Assembly: GCA_026075535.2 (NCBI GenBank)
Contig: AP026541.1
Span: forward strand, 8,742,001 to 8,806,000
Length of the DNA: 64,000 bases
Origin: Tricholoma matsutake
Lineage: Eukaryota > Basidiomycota > Agaricomycetes > Agaricales > Tricholomataceae
Direction: 5' to 3'
Numbering within the stretch: the stretch's first letter is position 1; every line of letters begins with the position of its first letter. The position numbers and the translations under genes are program-made. The notes beneath the pieces were generated by a model. That model was given only the letters and a program-made list of their open reading frames with translations. It was not told where the DNA came from and did no database searches. This document shows, piece by piece, positions 45,654 to 56,480 of this stretch.

Positions 45654-47226
45654 CATAAAGTACTCAAGATTCTTGTGATCCGTCCAAATTTCCACCTTGT
45701 GTAGGGCACCCTTGAGGAAGTGTCGCCACTCCTCAAGTGCACGCATTATCGCCAACATCTCCTTGTCATGGATCTCATAGTTTTGTTCCACAGCACTAAC
45801 ACTTTTGGAGTAGAATGCAACAGGATGCCACTTCTGGTCCTCTGGAGACTGCTGAGACAACACGGTGCCCATCGCAAAGTCAGAACTGTCAGCTTCTACA
45901 CAAAAAGGGCGCAAATTGTCAGCAAAGGTAAGGATGGGAGCGGAAGTGACCATCTCTTTAAGCTTTTCGAACGCCTCCTGGTGTGCATTGTCCCACCGCC
46001 ATGCCTCCTTGCCAATCAAGTCAAACAGTGGTCATGCGTGATGTGAGAAATCCTTGATAAAACACCAGTAGAAATTGATGAAGCCTAAAAAGGACTGCAC
46101 CTCTTTCTTGTTCGTGGGCGTCGGCCATGCCATGACCCCATTCACCTTGACCAGATCCATCTCTACCTGGCCCTCCAAGATAATCAGGCTGAGGTACTCG
46201 ATCTTGGTCTTCTCAAACTCGCACTTGTCCTGGCGAAGGTAGAGTTTGTACTGTCGAAGTCAGTCCAAGACAAGGCGTGTAATGTGACGATGCTCTTCCA
46301 CTGTGCGAGTGAATATGAGGATATCATCGAGGTAGATACAGATGACGCCCTCGAGGATGAGGTCGTGGAAGGATGTTGTTCATCATGGTCTGGAAGGTGG
46401 CAGGACTATTAGTAAGGCCAAAGAACATGACAAGCGGTTCAAAAAGACCATGGTTGGTACGAAAGGCTGCCTTCCACTCATCTCCCTCCTTTATCCTCAC
46501 ATTATTGTAACCTCAACGGACGTCGAGTTTGGTGAAGTATCGCGCTCCATGGAGTTGGTTCACAAGTTTGGAGATGAGAGGTAGCGGGTAGCGATTTTTG
46601 ACCATGATGTCGTTGAGCCTTCTATAGTCTTGAACTGGACAAAGTGAGCCATCCTTCTTCTTGACAAAGAAAAAGGGAGAGGCCATGGGCAATTTGGATG
46701 GTCGAATACATCCAGAGGTTAGGTGTTTGTCGATGAATTGGTTGAGCTGTCGCTGTTCCTCAGGAGAAAGAGGATAGACCTTGCAGGAGGAAGGGGTTGC
46801 ACCAGGGATGAGTTCGATGGCGTGATCCCACGGCTTGCATGCAGGGAGAGAATTGAATGATTCCTTGGAGAACACGTCCTTGAACTCATGAAGATGAGGG
46901 AGTAAGGAGTCAGTAGAGGATTTAGCAGTATTGTTTTTGTGGAAGGCCTCGGCAAGGCACTGGGATATGTTCGATGTAGCACACACCTCATGCAATGGAC
47001 GAATCGCAGCGTAGAAAATCCGATCCCCTTCCTCAACTTCCTCTGCTTCCTCCTCATCATCATCTGAGTCTGGTATCAGATCAGGAACCCCCTCCAACTC
47101 CACATCAGGCAGAGGTAGGGGTCCAGCACAACACTTCTGAGTGCATCGTACCGAGGCCCTTTGTCTGCGGCGCTCTTGTCTGGCTTCCGTGAAACAGGTG
47201 TGACAGCTGGATGGACATCGGCTCAT
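45654..47226 (-). pseudogene. G2-a reverse transcriptase and RNase H (first part)
   Basis: Pol of the chromovirus. 46513-47226 covers the PR-RT connector and RT fingers (KPWDHAIELIPGATPSSCKV, YPLSPEEQRQLNQFIDKHL, SPFFFVKKKDGSLCPVQDYR). After frame breaks the palm shows [10 protein letters not shown] near 46310-46345, with YLDD intact. RNase H (45654-46019) reads VEADSSDFAMGTVLSQQSP and SAVEQNYEIHDKEMLAIMRA and ends LEYFMM, where G1-C is inserted. The remainder continues at 35324. Frameshifts make the copy inactive. Confidence 0.85.
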
Positions 47227-47260
47227 GGTGACCTCCCCAGTATGCCAGTTAACATCTGGG

Positions 47261-47794
47261 TTATGGTCTCAAAGCCACGGATAGCCCAAATTTCCCTAAC
47301 TGAGTGACAGCAAAAAGTGTATGCTCACTATGATCTTTGTAATGGAGGACCAGGTCCACAACCTCTCGGATGGCACCAGCTTCATTTGGGGATCCATCCA
47401 CATTATAAACAGGTATCGGATGTGAGAGCGAGCGAGTATTCAGGTGATGTTGTTGTGCGAGGTCAGTGTCAATGAAGAGACCAGTAGCACCAGAGTCTAG
47501 GAGCGCAGAGACACCAAGTATCTGTCCAGTGTCGGTAGTCTGTAGTTCAATCACCAGGTTCAAGGAGTGTGCAGAGGGAGTGGATGCAACAATATATTTG
47601 CGTGGTAGTTTGCACTCCCATGATTTAATTTTGGGGCATGAGGTAGAGGTAGAGAGAGGAGGGGCAGGTACGTCTTCACCCGACTTCGAAGGTTCAGAGA
47701 GGGGAATAGTCATGAAATCAGATTCATTCTCCAGGGATTCAACTGACAAAACTTCAAAGTGGTTATGGACAGGCAACGAGGGCATACGATTCAC
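47261..47794 (-). pseudogene. G2-a aspartic protease
   Basis: Retropepsin with a clear D-S-G-A-T active site: SALLDSGATGLFIDTDLAQQ. The N-terminal part (NRMPSLPVHNHFEVLSVESL) overlaps the gag stop region, in a different frame from gag. That suggests programmed frameshifting, as is usual for Ty3 elements. The open stretch ends before RT, where a frame change occurs (VALRP). Confidence 0.8.
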
Positions 47795-49042
47795 TCGCTG
47801 CGAATAGAAAAATCCTGCTCCTCTACACCCTCTAATTTGACCTCCTCTGCGACCTGACCCTTCGCTTCCTTGACATCTACAAGCACCAACAGGTCCTGGA
47901 GGAGTTCATCTCGCCCCTCAGGGGTGAGCATGCGGATATCCTGATGATGGGGGCACGCTCCAGCCATATGTCCAGTTTCCCCACAGCGGTAGCAGAGGTT
48001 TAACCTGCGTGCGCGGCTATGGGCTGCATCGACATCCATTGGTACCGGAACATTGATGGCCGGTGCAGGAGTTTGACAGACAGGAATAGGGTTGTATTGG
48101 GGAAGGGTTCGATTGAAGATGTGGGATGTAGGAGTGGTAGTTGGAGCCCGGAATGCAGCATTGAACGCCGCATTTGTGAGTCGGTTCTCATCACAGAGGG
48201 AAGCAGCTTCATACCAAGCATAGATATCATCGTCCGCCAGACGTCCTTCCAACATCTGGGCAATCTGGTCCTGAATCTCCCAGTTGAGGCCTCGTTGGAA
48301 CTTCACCACCACTGGTAGCCCACCCCCATATCCTGTCATGTCCACCAAGTCCTTAAACTCATCAATATAATCGTCCACAGATCAATGTGCCTGGTGGTAT
48401 GAGGATGACTCAAGTTGTGTCACTGCTCGGTGGCGCTCATTGAGGGGACAAAAGTGGCATACGAACTCTGCTCGAAAGTCACCCCAAGTGGAGAAAGGTA
48501 GGGAACCGAGTTCTTTGGTTTGTCGCAGAATACGGTCCACGTAGAGATAGGCACGCTCAGATTTCATGTATGTGAAGGCCCAATAAATTTTTGCAGCTTC
48601 ATCGACGAATTGATGCAACTGGAGACTGATATACAACTCACAGGAGTTAAGGAATGCACGTCCCTGCACACATGCACCATTAAATTCGGCAGGGGGGGGA
48701 TGGTTTGATCTGGGCGCACTCCTTGGGCGCATTTGGCGACACGTCGTTGTTGGGCGTGCTTGGAGTCGTAATGGGGGGAATATTAGTCATGGAGCTGGTC
48801 TGAAGTGTTCTGATGAAGTTTTCGATCATAGATTTAAGCGAATCAATTTGCGCGCATATTCCAGTAACGTCGCTTTCAAGCACGTTGAGGCGCTCTGATG
48901 CGTCCATAGCACTAGGGGGCGCATTTGGTGAAAATGGTGGCGTAATAAAGGCGAGACTATCTGGAACGGTGTGTAGGGACTCTGTGGAGCTTTGGGAAGC
49001 ATCGTCCAGTCCGTACCTGCCTATCTTGGGCAGTGCATTCAT
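47791..49042 (-). pseudogene. G2-a gag
   Basis: Gag. An N-terminal helical region (48680-49042; ERLNVLESDVTGICAQIDSL, coiled-coil-like) is followed by the Retrotrans_gag-type capsid (48382-48700; FNGACVQGRAFLNSCELYIS, WGDFRAEFVCHFCPLNERHR) and the C-terminal capsid plus zinc knuckle (CYRCGETGHMAGACPHH, about 47950-48000). It is broken by a shift in a G-rich run near 48690-48700 and a stop at 48379-48381 (QAH-stop). Confidence 0.85.
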
Positions 49043-49061
49043 GATTTTCGGGCCTTAGGGG

Positions 49062-49071
49062 AGAGTTTTCT
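49062..49071 (-). other. G2-a candidate self-priming PBS
   Basis: Minus-strand AGAAAACTCT two bases inside the 5' LTR. It complements AGAGTTTTCT in the LTR; the 3' LTR near 28805 keeps the full word, while the 5' LTR copy has lost one base. No TGG-type tRNA site is next to the LTR. Confidence 0.45.
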
Positions 49072-49073
49072 AC

Positions 49074-49495
49074 TATAAGGGCAACCTCAGCCTCTAGCAA
49101 AGGGAAATCCGAAGTTAAAATTATGCTACATAATACAGGGATTGGGGGCGCACCTAGCAAAGGGAAATCCGAAGAGAAACTCTAAAGATCCCTTTGCCAG
49201 TGCCCAGTATATGTGAAAACTGCAAAAATCAAATAATAACTAAAAATAGAAAAGGCAGAGATAGGCTGATCAAGGCTGCTGCATGACATAATACCAAGGG
49301 GTAGATGTCGGAAGGGTACTCTGTCTCTAAATATAAAACTGTCAACATGCACAAATGTGATAGAAAGGGAAATTAGTAATAAAATAAGGGAAAAATCATA
49401 GAAAATGAAGAATAGAAGGAAACAAGGCAAGAAAAAATATAGGATGAATGTAAAAAATAGGAGAAACACGTGGGACACCCTCTAGTCCCCTTACA
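49074..49495 (-). repeat. G2-a 5' LTR
   Basis: 422 bp, from TATAAGGGCAAC (plus strand) to AGTCCCCTTACA, next to the GTAGC duplication. Confidence 0.92.
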
Positions 49496-50123
49496 GTAGC
49501 AGCTTAGACAGCACAGGGTTCATGAAGGCCTCGATATAAAACCACCCGTGAATTGAATCCCATGAGAATGCAGACCTCAACTTGTGTTCTGGTTGCACAA
49601 CCCTAAACAGGTAGGCTACGGTGTTGCTCTCCTTCCCTGGCTAGATATAATAAGTCAGTAGGCTATCACAAAATTGTAACGATTGAGGCTCACAGCACAG
49701 TGAACCCTCAGTAATGGATAGTCTGTGTTAGTTGGCATGTGTGAAGTGATGGCAGCTGGGGTGTCTGAGTCATTGGAATCAACATCGTCGTCATATCTTG
49801 GCCGCTGTGCATTGAGGTTACACGACCGTTCCAAGATTCCCGACAAGAAGTCATTCAGATCCTCCTTGCCTCAGTCAGGCAGCTTGTTCCCCAGGAGCCC
49901 TGGCACATCTTTCAGTTGTCCAACCTGATCATCAATGAAGTCGTCTAGAATATAAACAGATTAATGGTGCTCGTAGGGAGTGCTGGAGTCAACTTACCAG
50001 GAGGTCCATCTCCAGACCCCATCACTGTCCTCCTCATTGCCCACTTGAGCCTCAATGTCAAGGAAATGGCGGACTGCATCTGGGACGTTGTTCCTCATGG
50101 CTTCAGCAATGTTCCTAAGTTTC
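49496..50123 (-). pseudogene. Spt5-like gene, 5' part (acidic N-terminus and NGN-like domain)
   Basis: Upstream exons of the gene continued at 26660-28706. Exons 49998-50123, 49694-49944 and 49496-49640; GT-AG introns 49945-49997 and 49641-49693 (53 nt each). The first shows NNVPDAVRHFLDIEAQVGNE, like Spt5 acidic N-termini. The second has DFIDDQVGQLKDVPGLLG and DYPLLRVHC. The third continues PGKESNTVAYLFRVVQPEHK and SAFSWDSIHGWFYIEAFMNP, the NGN pattern. It runs at KLL into 28706 (HSNPQ) once G2-a and one TSD are removed. A TGA at 49871-49873 interrupts exon 2, and the phase between the first two exons is off, so it is a pseudogene. More upstream exons are possible. Confidence 0.68.
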
Positions 50124-50415
50124 CTATGAGTGGATATCAGCATTTTGTATTGATTTTTATTGGATTCTTAGGCTTATTTTTTGTATTATCATTCATTTGG
50201 CATGTACTATGTATCTACTTTACTGACTAGCAAAATGAATCAAAAGGAACTTACTCAAGGGGGGCAACGAGGAGGACGGCAGACCAAGAAAAGTTGAAGG
50301 TGGTGGTCAGGATGAAAGCAAGAAAGTGTGTGAAACCCGGCAAACAAATGTTGATATTGTTTGGAATGTTCAATCCTCAGCTATCCAGTTATGTCAGGGT
50401 AAGACATAACCGGAT
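50124..50415. other. Spacer between Spt5-like exons and tnp2 remnant
   Basis: AT-rich, with a possible intron (plus strand 50124-50254 would read GTAAG...TAG on the minus strand) and a G-rich stretch near 50255-50330 that could be a further minus-strand exon. I cannot confirm it. No plus-strand gene. Confidence 0.35.
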
Positions 50416-52434
50416 AGCCAATTATTCTATTCAATTATAACCTCCCTCCCAAAGAGCGGTTTCTCAAGCGGAACATTATCTTGATCGGAGTGGTTCCTAA
50501 ACCAAAGAAACCCTGCGATTTTGATTCATTTTTATGGCCCCTAGTCCAGGAACTTCTGCAGCTTGAGATTGGTGTTTCTGCTTTCAATGCAATCACCAAG
50601 GTTGTCTTCCTCTTACATGCATATCTGATTGTTGTCTTTGGCGATATACTGGCTGTCTCGATGATTATGCACATGAAGGGCCACAATGCAATCTCTCCAT
50701 GCCGCATGTGTACAATCAAAGGAGTCCACATTCCATCCTTGCGAGTGATGATGCACTATGTTCCTTTGTGCCGCGATGGCTTCCCAGGCTCACAGGAGCA
50801 ATACAACCCATGTGCGCTTCCACTACGAAATCACACATCATTCATGGAGCAAGCAAAGGAAGTCCAGTATGCATCAACCAATGTGGATTATGAAGGCCTT
50901 GCAACCAAGTATGGCATCAAAGGTTTACTGCTGCTCAGCACCTTAAGCTCCCTCTCTTTTCCTGTGTCCTTCCCTTACGATTTCATGCATCTGATATGGG
51001 CTAATCTCATTCCCAACTTGATTTGCTTCTGGACTGGAGAGTTTTAAAATATTTCCCATGACAACAAAGGCTACATGTTGGGACCAACAGTATGGGAGGC
51101 TATTGGAGAGGCCACTGCGAAGGCAGGAAAAACTATCCCTGCGGCATTGGCACTAGGGTTCTGAATATAGCATCAGAGAAGGTGCAGATGATCGCCAAAA
51201 CTCATTCAATCTGGACATTATACATTGCCCCTACTCTCCTCAAAGGCCAATTTGTGCGTCCACAGTACTACAAGCACTTCATAGAATTAGTTCGACTGCT
51301 AACACTCTGCCTCAAATTCAAAATCACCCAAGATCAAGTTAATGACCTTGAGAGAGGTTTCCAGAGCTGGGTACAGAAGTATGAATGGTATGTGTTTCTT
51401 GTTGCCAGCAGGATGCTGTCTGATAGATGAACAGTCTATACTACCAAAATGATCCGCTGTGCATAGCCTGTTGTCCCATCACCATCCATGTGCTGCTTCA
51501 CATTGCACTGAGTATCAGGGCTATGGGTCCAGTCTGGGCTTATTGGGCATTTCTGATGGAGCGCCATTGTGGCGACATCCTCCATAACACCAGGAGCCGA
51601 CAGTTTCCCTATGCAAACATCAACAAGTATGTACCTCTTGTGCACAGTTGATGCACATAACCCTCCTCTATGGCTTGCATGAACAACTTATTCTCTTACC
51701 TCCTGTCCATCATGATACAGATGTCAAGTTGCCTTCATGTAAGTCTCTAGTCATGTTGATGAACCCACTCCCTTATCATAGTGAGCTAGACCCATTATGT
51801 TCTTACTCCCCCCAAGGGACCTGTGGAAACCCTCCCCGCTCCTCTGAGGATGAAGCTCATTGCCACCCTAGCCACTCGCTTTAACAAGTCTGTGTCAATA
51901 ATTCAGGAGCTTATACCCTGGAATACTCAATTTGCCCAATATGGCCATGTGCACCAGGTGGAGGGTGGTGATGTTATGCATGCTCGTGACTTTGTTCCAC
52001 TCAGATCTGACAGTCGAGATATGTCATTTGTCTGGGTAAGCCTCCCACTACACTATTTTGTGCATATTAACTTACTTGTCCTCCAGTATCAACTTGCCAT
52101 TGACAAATTTGCTCATCTACCATGTTGAACACCAGAGTTTGATCTGCAAGATTTCTTTGGGCAAATCCTCCACTTTGTCATTGTCGATATCCCTCACTCC
52201 CCTATACATAACATCGAGGCCGATTCTTTCATCTATGCATTCATCAATCAGGTCAAAATTTCGGAGCCAGCCACTAATCAATGTGGGATCAACTACTATG
52301 AAGACTTGGGGCCTATGGAATTTGTTGATCTCAATCAGATAAAATGTGTAGTTGGGCGCATTAAGGACTGTGAGAGGTGGTCCATTATTGACCAAAGTAG
52401 AATATTATCACAGGCTGTAGCTGAAGGCAATTAA
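50416..52434 (+). pseudogene. CACTA (tnp2-type) transposase, 5'-truncated remnant
   Basis: Large fragment of a tnp2-family transposase, the DDE enzyme of CACTA/En-Spm elements. It starts after a stop at PIILFNYNLPPKERF (50416-50460) and passes through KPCDFDSFLWPLVQELLQLE, FGDILAVSMIMHMKGHNAIS, PCRMCTIKGVHIPS (50700), GIKGLLLLSTLSSLSFPVSF and PYDFMHLIWANLIPNL (50930-51020). It then shows FVRPQYYKHFIELVRLL (51250), GPVWAYWAFLMERHCGD (51525) and a C-terminal HFVIVDIPHSPIHNI block, ending SQAVAEGN-stop at 52434. Several stops and frameshifts (51045, 51160, 51428, 51650). The N-terminal part and both TIRs are not found here. Confidence 0.8.
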
Positions 52435-52588
52435 ATTTCTGTTATGTCATGAGAGTCGTGAGAGTGCCATTTAAATAGTTTCGGAATGGGTGCCTTGTGC
52501 AGTGGAACAAGTGAGTGGAAGAAGAAGAGGCTCAACAATGCAGTGAAGTTGCAAGCATGGTGACATGGGCTGAGGGAGGAGAGGATGG

Positions 52589-53012
52589 TGTAAGGGGACT
52601 AGGGGGGTGCCCTGTGTGTTTCTCCTATTTTTTACATTTGTTCTATATTTTTCCTCACTTCATTTCCTTCTATTCTTCATTTTCTATGATTTTTCCGGAT
52701 TTTATTACTAATTTCCCTTTCTATCATGTTTGTGCATGTTGACAGTTTTATATTTAGAGGTGGAGTACCCCTTCCGACATCTACCCCTTGGTATGATGTC
52801 ATTCGGTGGCCTTGATCTGCCTATCTCCGCCTTTTCTATTTTTAGGTATTATTTGATTTTTGTTGTCTTCACATATACTGGGCATCGGCAAAGGGATCCT
52901 TAGAGTTTTCTCTTCGGATTTCCCTTTGCTAGGTGCATCCCCAATCCCTGTAATATGTAGTATAATTTTAACTTCGGATTTCCCTTTGCTAGAGGCTGAG
53001 GTTGCCCTTATA
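52589..53012 (+). repeat. G2-b 5' LTR
   Basis: 424 bp, TGTAAGGGGACTAGGGGG to GTTGCCCTTATA. The word AGAGTTTTCT at 52902-52911 complements the bases just after the LTR. ACATATACT lies about 30 nt upstream of it, a possible TATA-like box. Confidence 0.92.
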
Positions 53013-53014
53013 GT

Positions 53015-53024
53015 AGAAAACTCT
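53015..53024 (+). other. G2-b candidate self-priming PBS
   Basis: AGAAAACTCT, two bases after the 5' LTR, is the exact reverse complement of the LTR word at 52902-52911 and 58459-58468. This is the geometry of Tf1-type self-primed reverse transcription. No tRNA-type TGG site is adjacent. Confidence 0.5.
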
Positions 53025-53154
53025 CCCCTAAGGCCCAAAAATCACGAATGCACTGCCCAAGATAGGCAGGTACAGAGTAGACAATGCTTCCCAAAGCTCC
53101 ACAGACTCCCTACACACCATTCCAGACAGTCTCACCTTTACTGCGCTGCCATTT

Positions 53155-54286
53155 TTGCCAAACGTGCCCCCTAGCAACATGAACACATCTGAGCGCCTCA
53201 ATGCACTTGAAAGTGACGTTTCCAGAATATGCGCGCAAATCGATTTGCTTAAATCTATGATTGAAAACTTTGTCAGGACCCTCCAGACTAATCCTACAAC
53301 CAATATTCCCCCCATTGCGACTCCAAGCGCACCCAACAATGATGTACTGCCAAATGCATCGCGCCCAGATCAAACTGTCTCCCCCCACTGAATTTAATGG
53401 TGCATGTGCACAGGGATGTGCATTCCTTAATTCCTGTGAGTTATACATCAGTCTCCAGTTGCATCAATTCATCAATGAGGCTGCAAAAATTTATTGGGCC
53501 TTCACATACATGAAATCTGAATGCGCCTATCTCTATGTGGACCATATTCTGCATCAAACTAAAGAACTCGGTTCTCTACCCTTTTCCACTTGGGGTGACT
53601 TTCGAACCGAGTTTGTATGCCACTTTTGTCACCTCAATGAGCGCCACTGAGCAGTGACACGACTTGAGTCATCCTCTTACCACCAGGTGCATCAATCCAT
53701 GGATGATTATATCGATGAGTTTAAGGATTTGGTGTACATGGCAGGGTATGGGAGTGGGCTACCAGTGGTGGTGAAGTTCCAACGGGGCCTCAATCAAGAA
53801 ATTCAGGATCAGATTGCACAGATGTTGGAAGGGCGCCCAGCGGACGATGATATCTATGCTTGGTATGAAGCTGCTTCACTCTGTGATGAGAACCGACTCA
53901 CAAATGCGGCATTTAATGCTGCATTCTGTGCTCCAACTACCACCCATGTGCCCTACACCTTCAATCGAACCCTTCCCCACCTTAACCCCATTCCTGTTCA
54001 TCAGACTCCCACACCAGCCATCAATGTCCCAGTACCAATGGATGTTGATGCAGCCTGCAGCCATACATGTAGGTTGGATCTCTGCTACCACTGTGGGGAA
54101 ACTGGGCACAGGGCTGGAGCATGTTCCCATCATCAGGATATCTGCATGCTCACTCCTGAGGGGAGAGATGAACTCCTCCAAGACTTGTTGGCGCTTGTAG
54201 ATGTTGAGGAAGCGAAGGAGCAGGTTGCAGAGGAGATCAAGTCAGAAGTTGTAGAGGAGCAGGATTTTTCTATTCGCACCGAGTGA
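53155..54286 (+). pseudogene. G2-b gag
   Basis: N-terminal coiled-coil-like segment (SERLNALESDVSRICAQIDL, 53180-53240), capsid (FNGACAQGCAFLNSCELYIS, 53395-53450; WGDFRTEFVCHFCHLNERH to 53650), then the capsid C-terminus and zinc knuckle CYHCGETGHRAGACSHH (54080-54135). A one-base shift lies near 53375-53395 and a TGA at 53648-53650. The frame ends FSIRTE-TGA at 54286. Confidence 0.85.
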
Positions 54287-54819
54287 ATCGTACGCCCTCA
54301 CTGCCTGTCCATAACCGCTTTGAAGTCTTGTCAGTTGAATCCCTGGAGAATGAATCCATTTCTGTGACTGTTCCCCTCTCTGACCCTTCGAAGTTGGCTG
54401 AAGACATACCTGCTCTTCCCATCTCTCCCTCTGCTCCACACCCCAAAATTAAATCATGGGAGCATAAACTACCATGCAAATATATTGTTGCGTCCACTCC
54501 CTCTGCACATTCCTTGAACCTAGCAATTGAACTGCAGATGACCGACACTGGACAGATACTCGGTGTCTCTGCGCTCCTGGACTCTGGTGCGACCAGTCTC
54601 TTCATCGATACCCATCTCGCACAACAACATCGCCTAAATACTTGCTCACTTTTGCATCCGATACCTGTGTATAATGTGGATGGGTCCCCAAACAAAGCTG
54701 GTGCCATCCGAGAGGTTGTAGACCTGGTCCTCCATTACAAAGATCATAGTGAGCGTGCCCTTTTTGCTGTCACTCAATTAGGAAAGCAAAAGGTGATTTT
54801 GGGCTATCTGTGGCTTTGA
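54283..54819 (+). pseudogene. G2-b aspartic protease
   Basis: Begins in a frame that overlaps the gag stop: GTG at 54283 inside GAGTGAATCG, -1 relative to gag. It contains SALLDSGATSLFIDTHLAQQ with the D-S-G-A-T active site (about 54575-54590). It ends at TGA 54819 (LGYLWL-stop). The overlap suggests -1 frameshifting between gag and pol. Confidence 0.8.
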
Positions 54820-54849
54820 GACTATAACCCAGAGGTCGACTGGCATACT

Positions 54850-55995
54850 GGGGAGGTTACCATGAGCCGATGTCCATCCCACTGTCATACTTGTTTCACA
54901 GAAGCCAGGCAAGAATGTCATGGACAGAAGGCCATGATATGACGTACTCAGAAGTGTCATGCAGGACCCCTGCCTATACCTGAAGTGGAGCTGGAAGGGG
55001 TTCCTGATCTGATGCCGGACTCGGATGATAATGAGGAGGAGCCAGAGGAAGTAGAGGAAGGTGATCAGATCTTCTACACTGCGATTCATCCATTGTACGA
55101 GGTGTGTGCTACATTGAACATATCCCAATGCCTCGCCGAGGCCTTCCACAAAAACAATGCTGCTAAATTGTCTACTAATTCTTTGCTCCCTCATCTCCAT
55201 GAGTTTGGAGACGTGTTCTCCAAGGAATCGTTCGACTCTCTCCCTGCACACAAGCCATGGGATCATGCAATCGAGCTCACCCCCAGTGCAACCCCTTCAT
55301 CCTGCAAGGTCTATCCTCTCTCCCCTGAAGAACAACGACAGCTTGACCAGTTCATCCAGGTGCTCAAGAAAAAGGGAGAGGCCATGGGTGACTTCGATCG
55401 GTTCAAGACTACAGAAGGCTCAACAACATCACGGTCAAAAATTGCTATCCATTACCTCTCATCTCCGAACTCGTGAACCAGCTCCATGGAGCCCAATACT
55501 TCACCAAGCTTGACATCCATTGGGGCTACAATAATGTGAGGATAAAGGAGGGAGATGAGTGGAAGACAGCCTTTCGTACCAACCGTGGTCTTTTTGAACC
55601 GCTTGTCATGTTCTTTGGCCTTACTAATAGTCCTGCCACCTTTCAGACCATGATGAACAACATTTTCCACGACCTCATCCTCGAAGGCATTGTCTATATC
55701 TATCTCGACAACATCCTCATCTTCACTCGCACCATTGAAGAGCACCATCACATCATGTGCCTCATCCTATAACGGCTTTGATGGTACAAACTCTACCTTT
55801 GTCAGGACAAGTGCGAGTTTGAGAAGACCAAGATCGAGTACCTCAGCCTGATTATCTTGGAGGGTCAGGTAGAGATGGATCCTATCAAGGTGAATGGGGT
55901 CACAGCTTGGCCGACGCCCACGAACAAGAAAGAGGTGCAGTCTTTCCTGGGCTTCATCAATTTCTATCGGTGTTTTATCAAGGATTTCTCACATC
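54850..55995 (+). pseudogene. G2-b reverse transcriptase
   Basis: PR-RT connector with acidic segment (54985-55075) and the KPWDHAIELTPSATPSSCKV/YPLSPEEQRQ block. There is an internal deletion near 55355-55360 (FIQVLKKKGEAMG, against FIDKHL...PFFFVKKKDG in G2-a). The palm is at 55473-55772 ([40 protein letters not shown]). The catalytic box reads YLDN at 55701-55712 instead of YLDD. A TAA at 55772 and shifts follow. Inactive twice over: deletion and active-site change. Confidence 0.85.
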
Positions 55996-56015
55996 ATGCA
56001 TGACCACTGTTTGAC

Positions 56016-56480
56016 TTGACAGGAAAGGAGGCATGGAGGTGGGATAATGCACAACAGGAGGCATTTGAAAAGCTTAAGGAGATGGTCACTTCTGCTCCCA
56101 TTCTTACCTTTGCTGATGATTCGCATCCTTTTCGTGTAGAAGCCAACAGTTCTGACTTTGCGACGGGTGCCGTGTTGTCTCAGCAGTCTCCAGAGGACCA
56201 GAAGTGGAATCCTGTTGTGTTCTACTCCAAAAGCCTTAGTGCTGTAGAGCGAAACTATGAGATCCATGACAAGGAGATGTTGGTGATAATGTGTGCACTT
56301 GAGGAGTGGTGACACTTCCTTGAGGGTGCCCAACACAAGGTGGAAATTTGGATGGATCACAAGAATCTCAAGTACTTTATGATGGCCAAGAAATTGAACC
56401 GTTGTCAAGCTCATTGGTCCCTCTATCTATCCAGATTCAACTTCTCCTTGCACCACCGTCTGGGTGGCAGCATGGGTAAG
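56016..56480 (+). pseudogene. G2-b RNase H
   Basis: KEAWRWDNAQQEAFEKLKEM connection, FRVEANSSDFATGAVLSQQS (first catalytic block, D retained), SAVERNYEIHDKEMLVIMCA, one TGA after LEEW (56312), then VEIWMDHKNLKYFMMAKKLN. This segment supplies the uninterrupted version of the G1-C target site (TTTATGATGGCCAAG near 56380). Confidence 0.82.

Larger units (their letters stand above)
28707..49495 (-). mobile_element. G2-a: chromovirus (Ty3/gypsy with chromodomain), nested host element
   Basis: Flanked by a perfect 5-bp TSD GTAGC (28702-28706 and 49496-49500). It runs right to left: 5' LTR, gag, protease, RT, RNase H, integrase, chromodomain, 3' LTR. It contains G1-D within its 3' LTR and G1-C within the RNase H region. 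Its own sequence totals about 6 kb, like G2-b (5981 bp). It is inserted into an exon of the Spt5-like gene in the same orientation. LTRs begin TGTAAGGGGAC and end CCCTTATA. Confidence 0.92.

Noticed and set aside
52515..52742. 75-codon open frame crossing into the G2-b LTR
   Set aside because: Created by the LTR boundary; not conserved in function.
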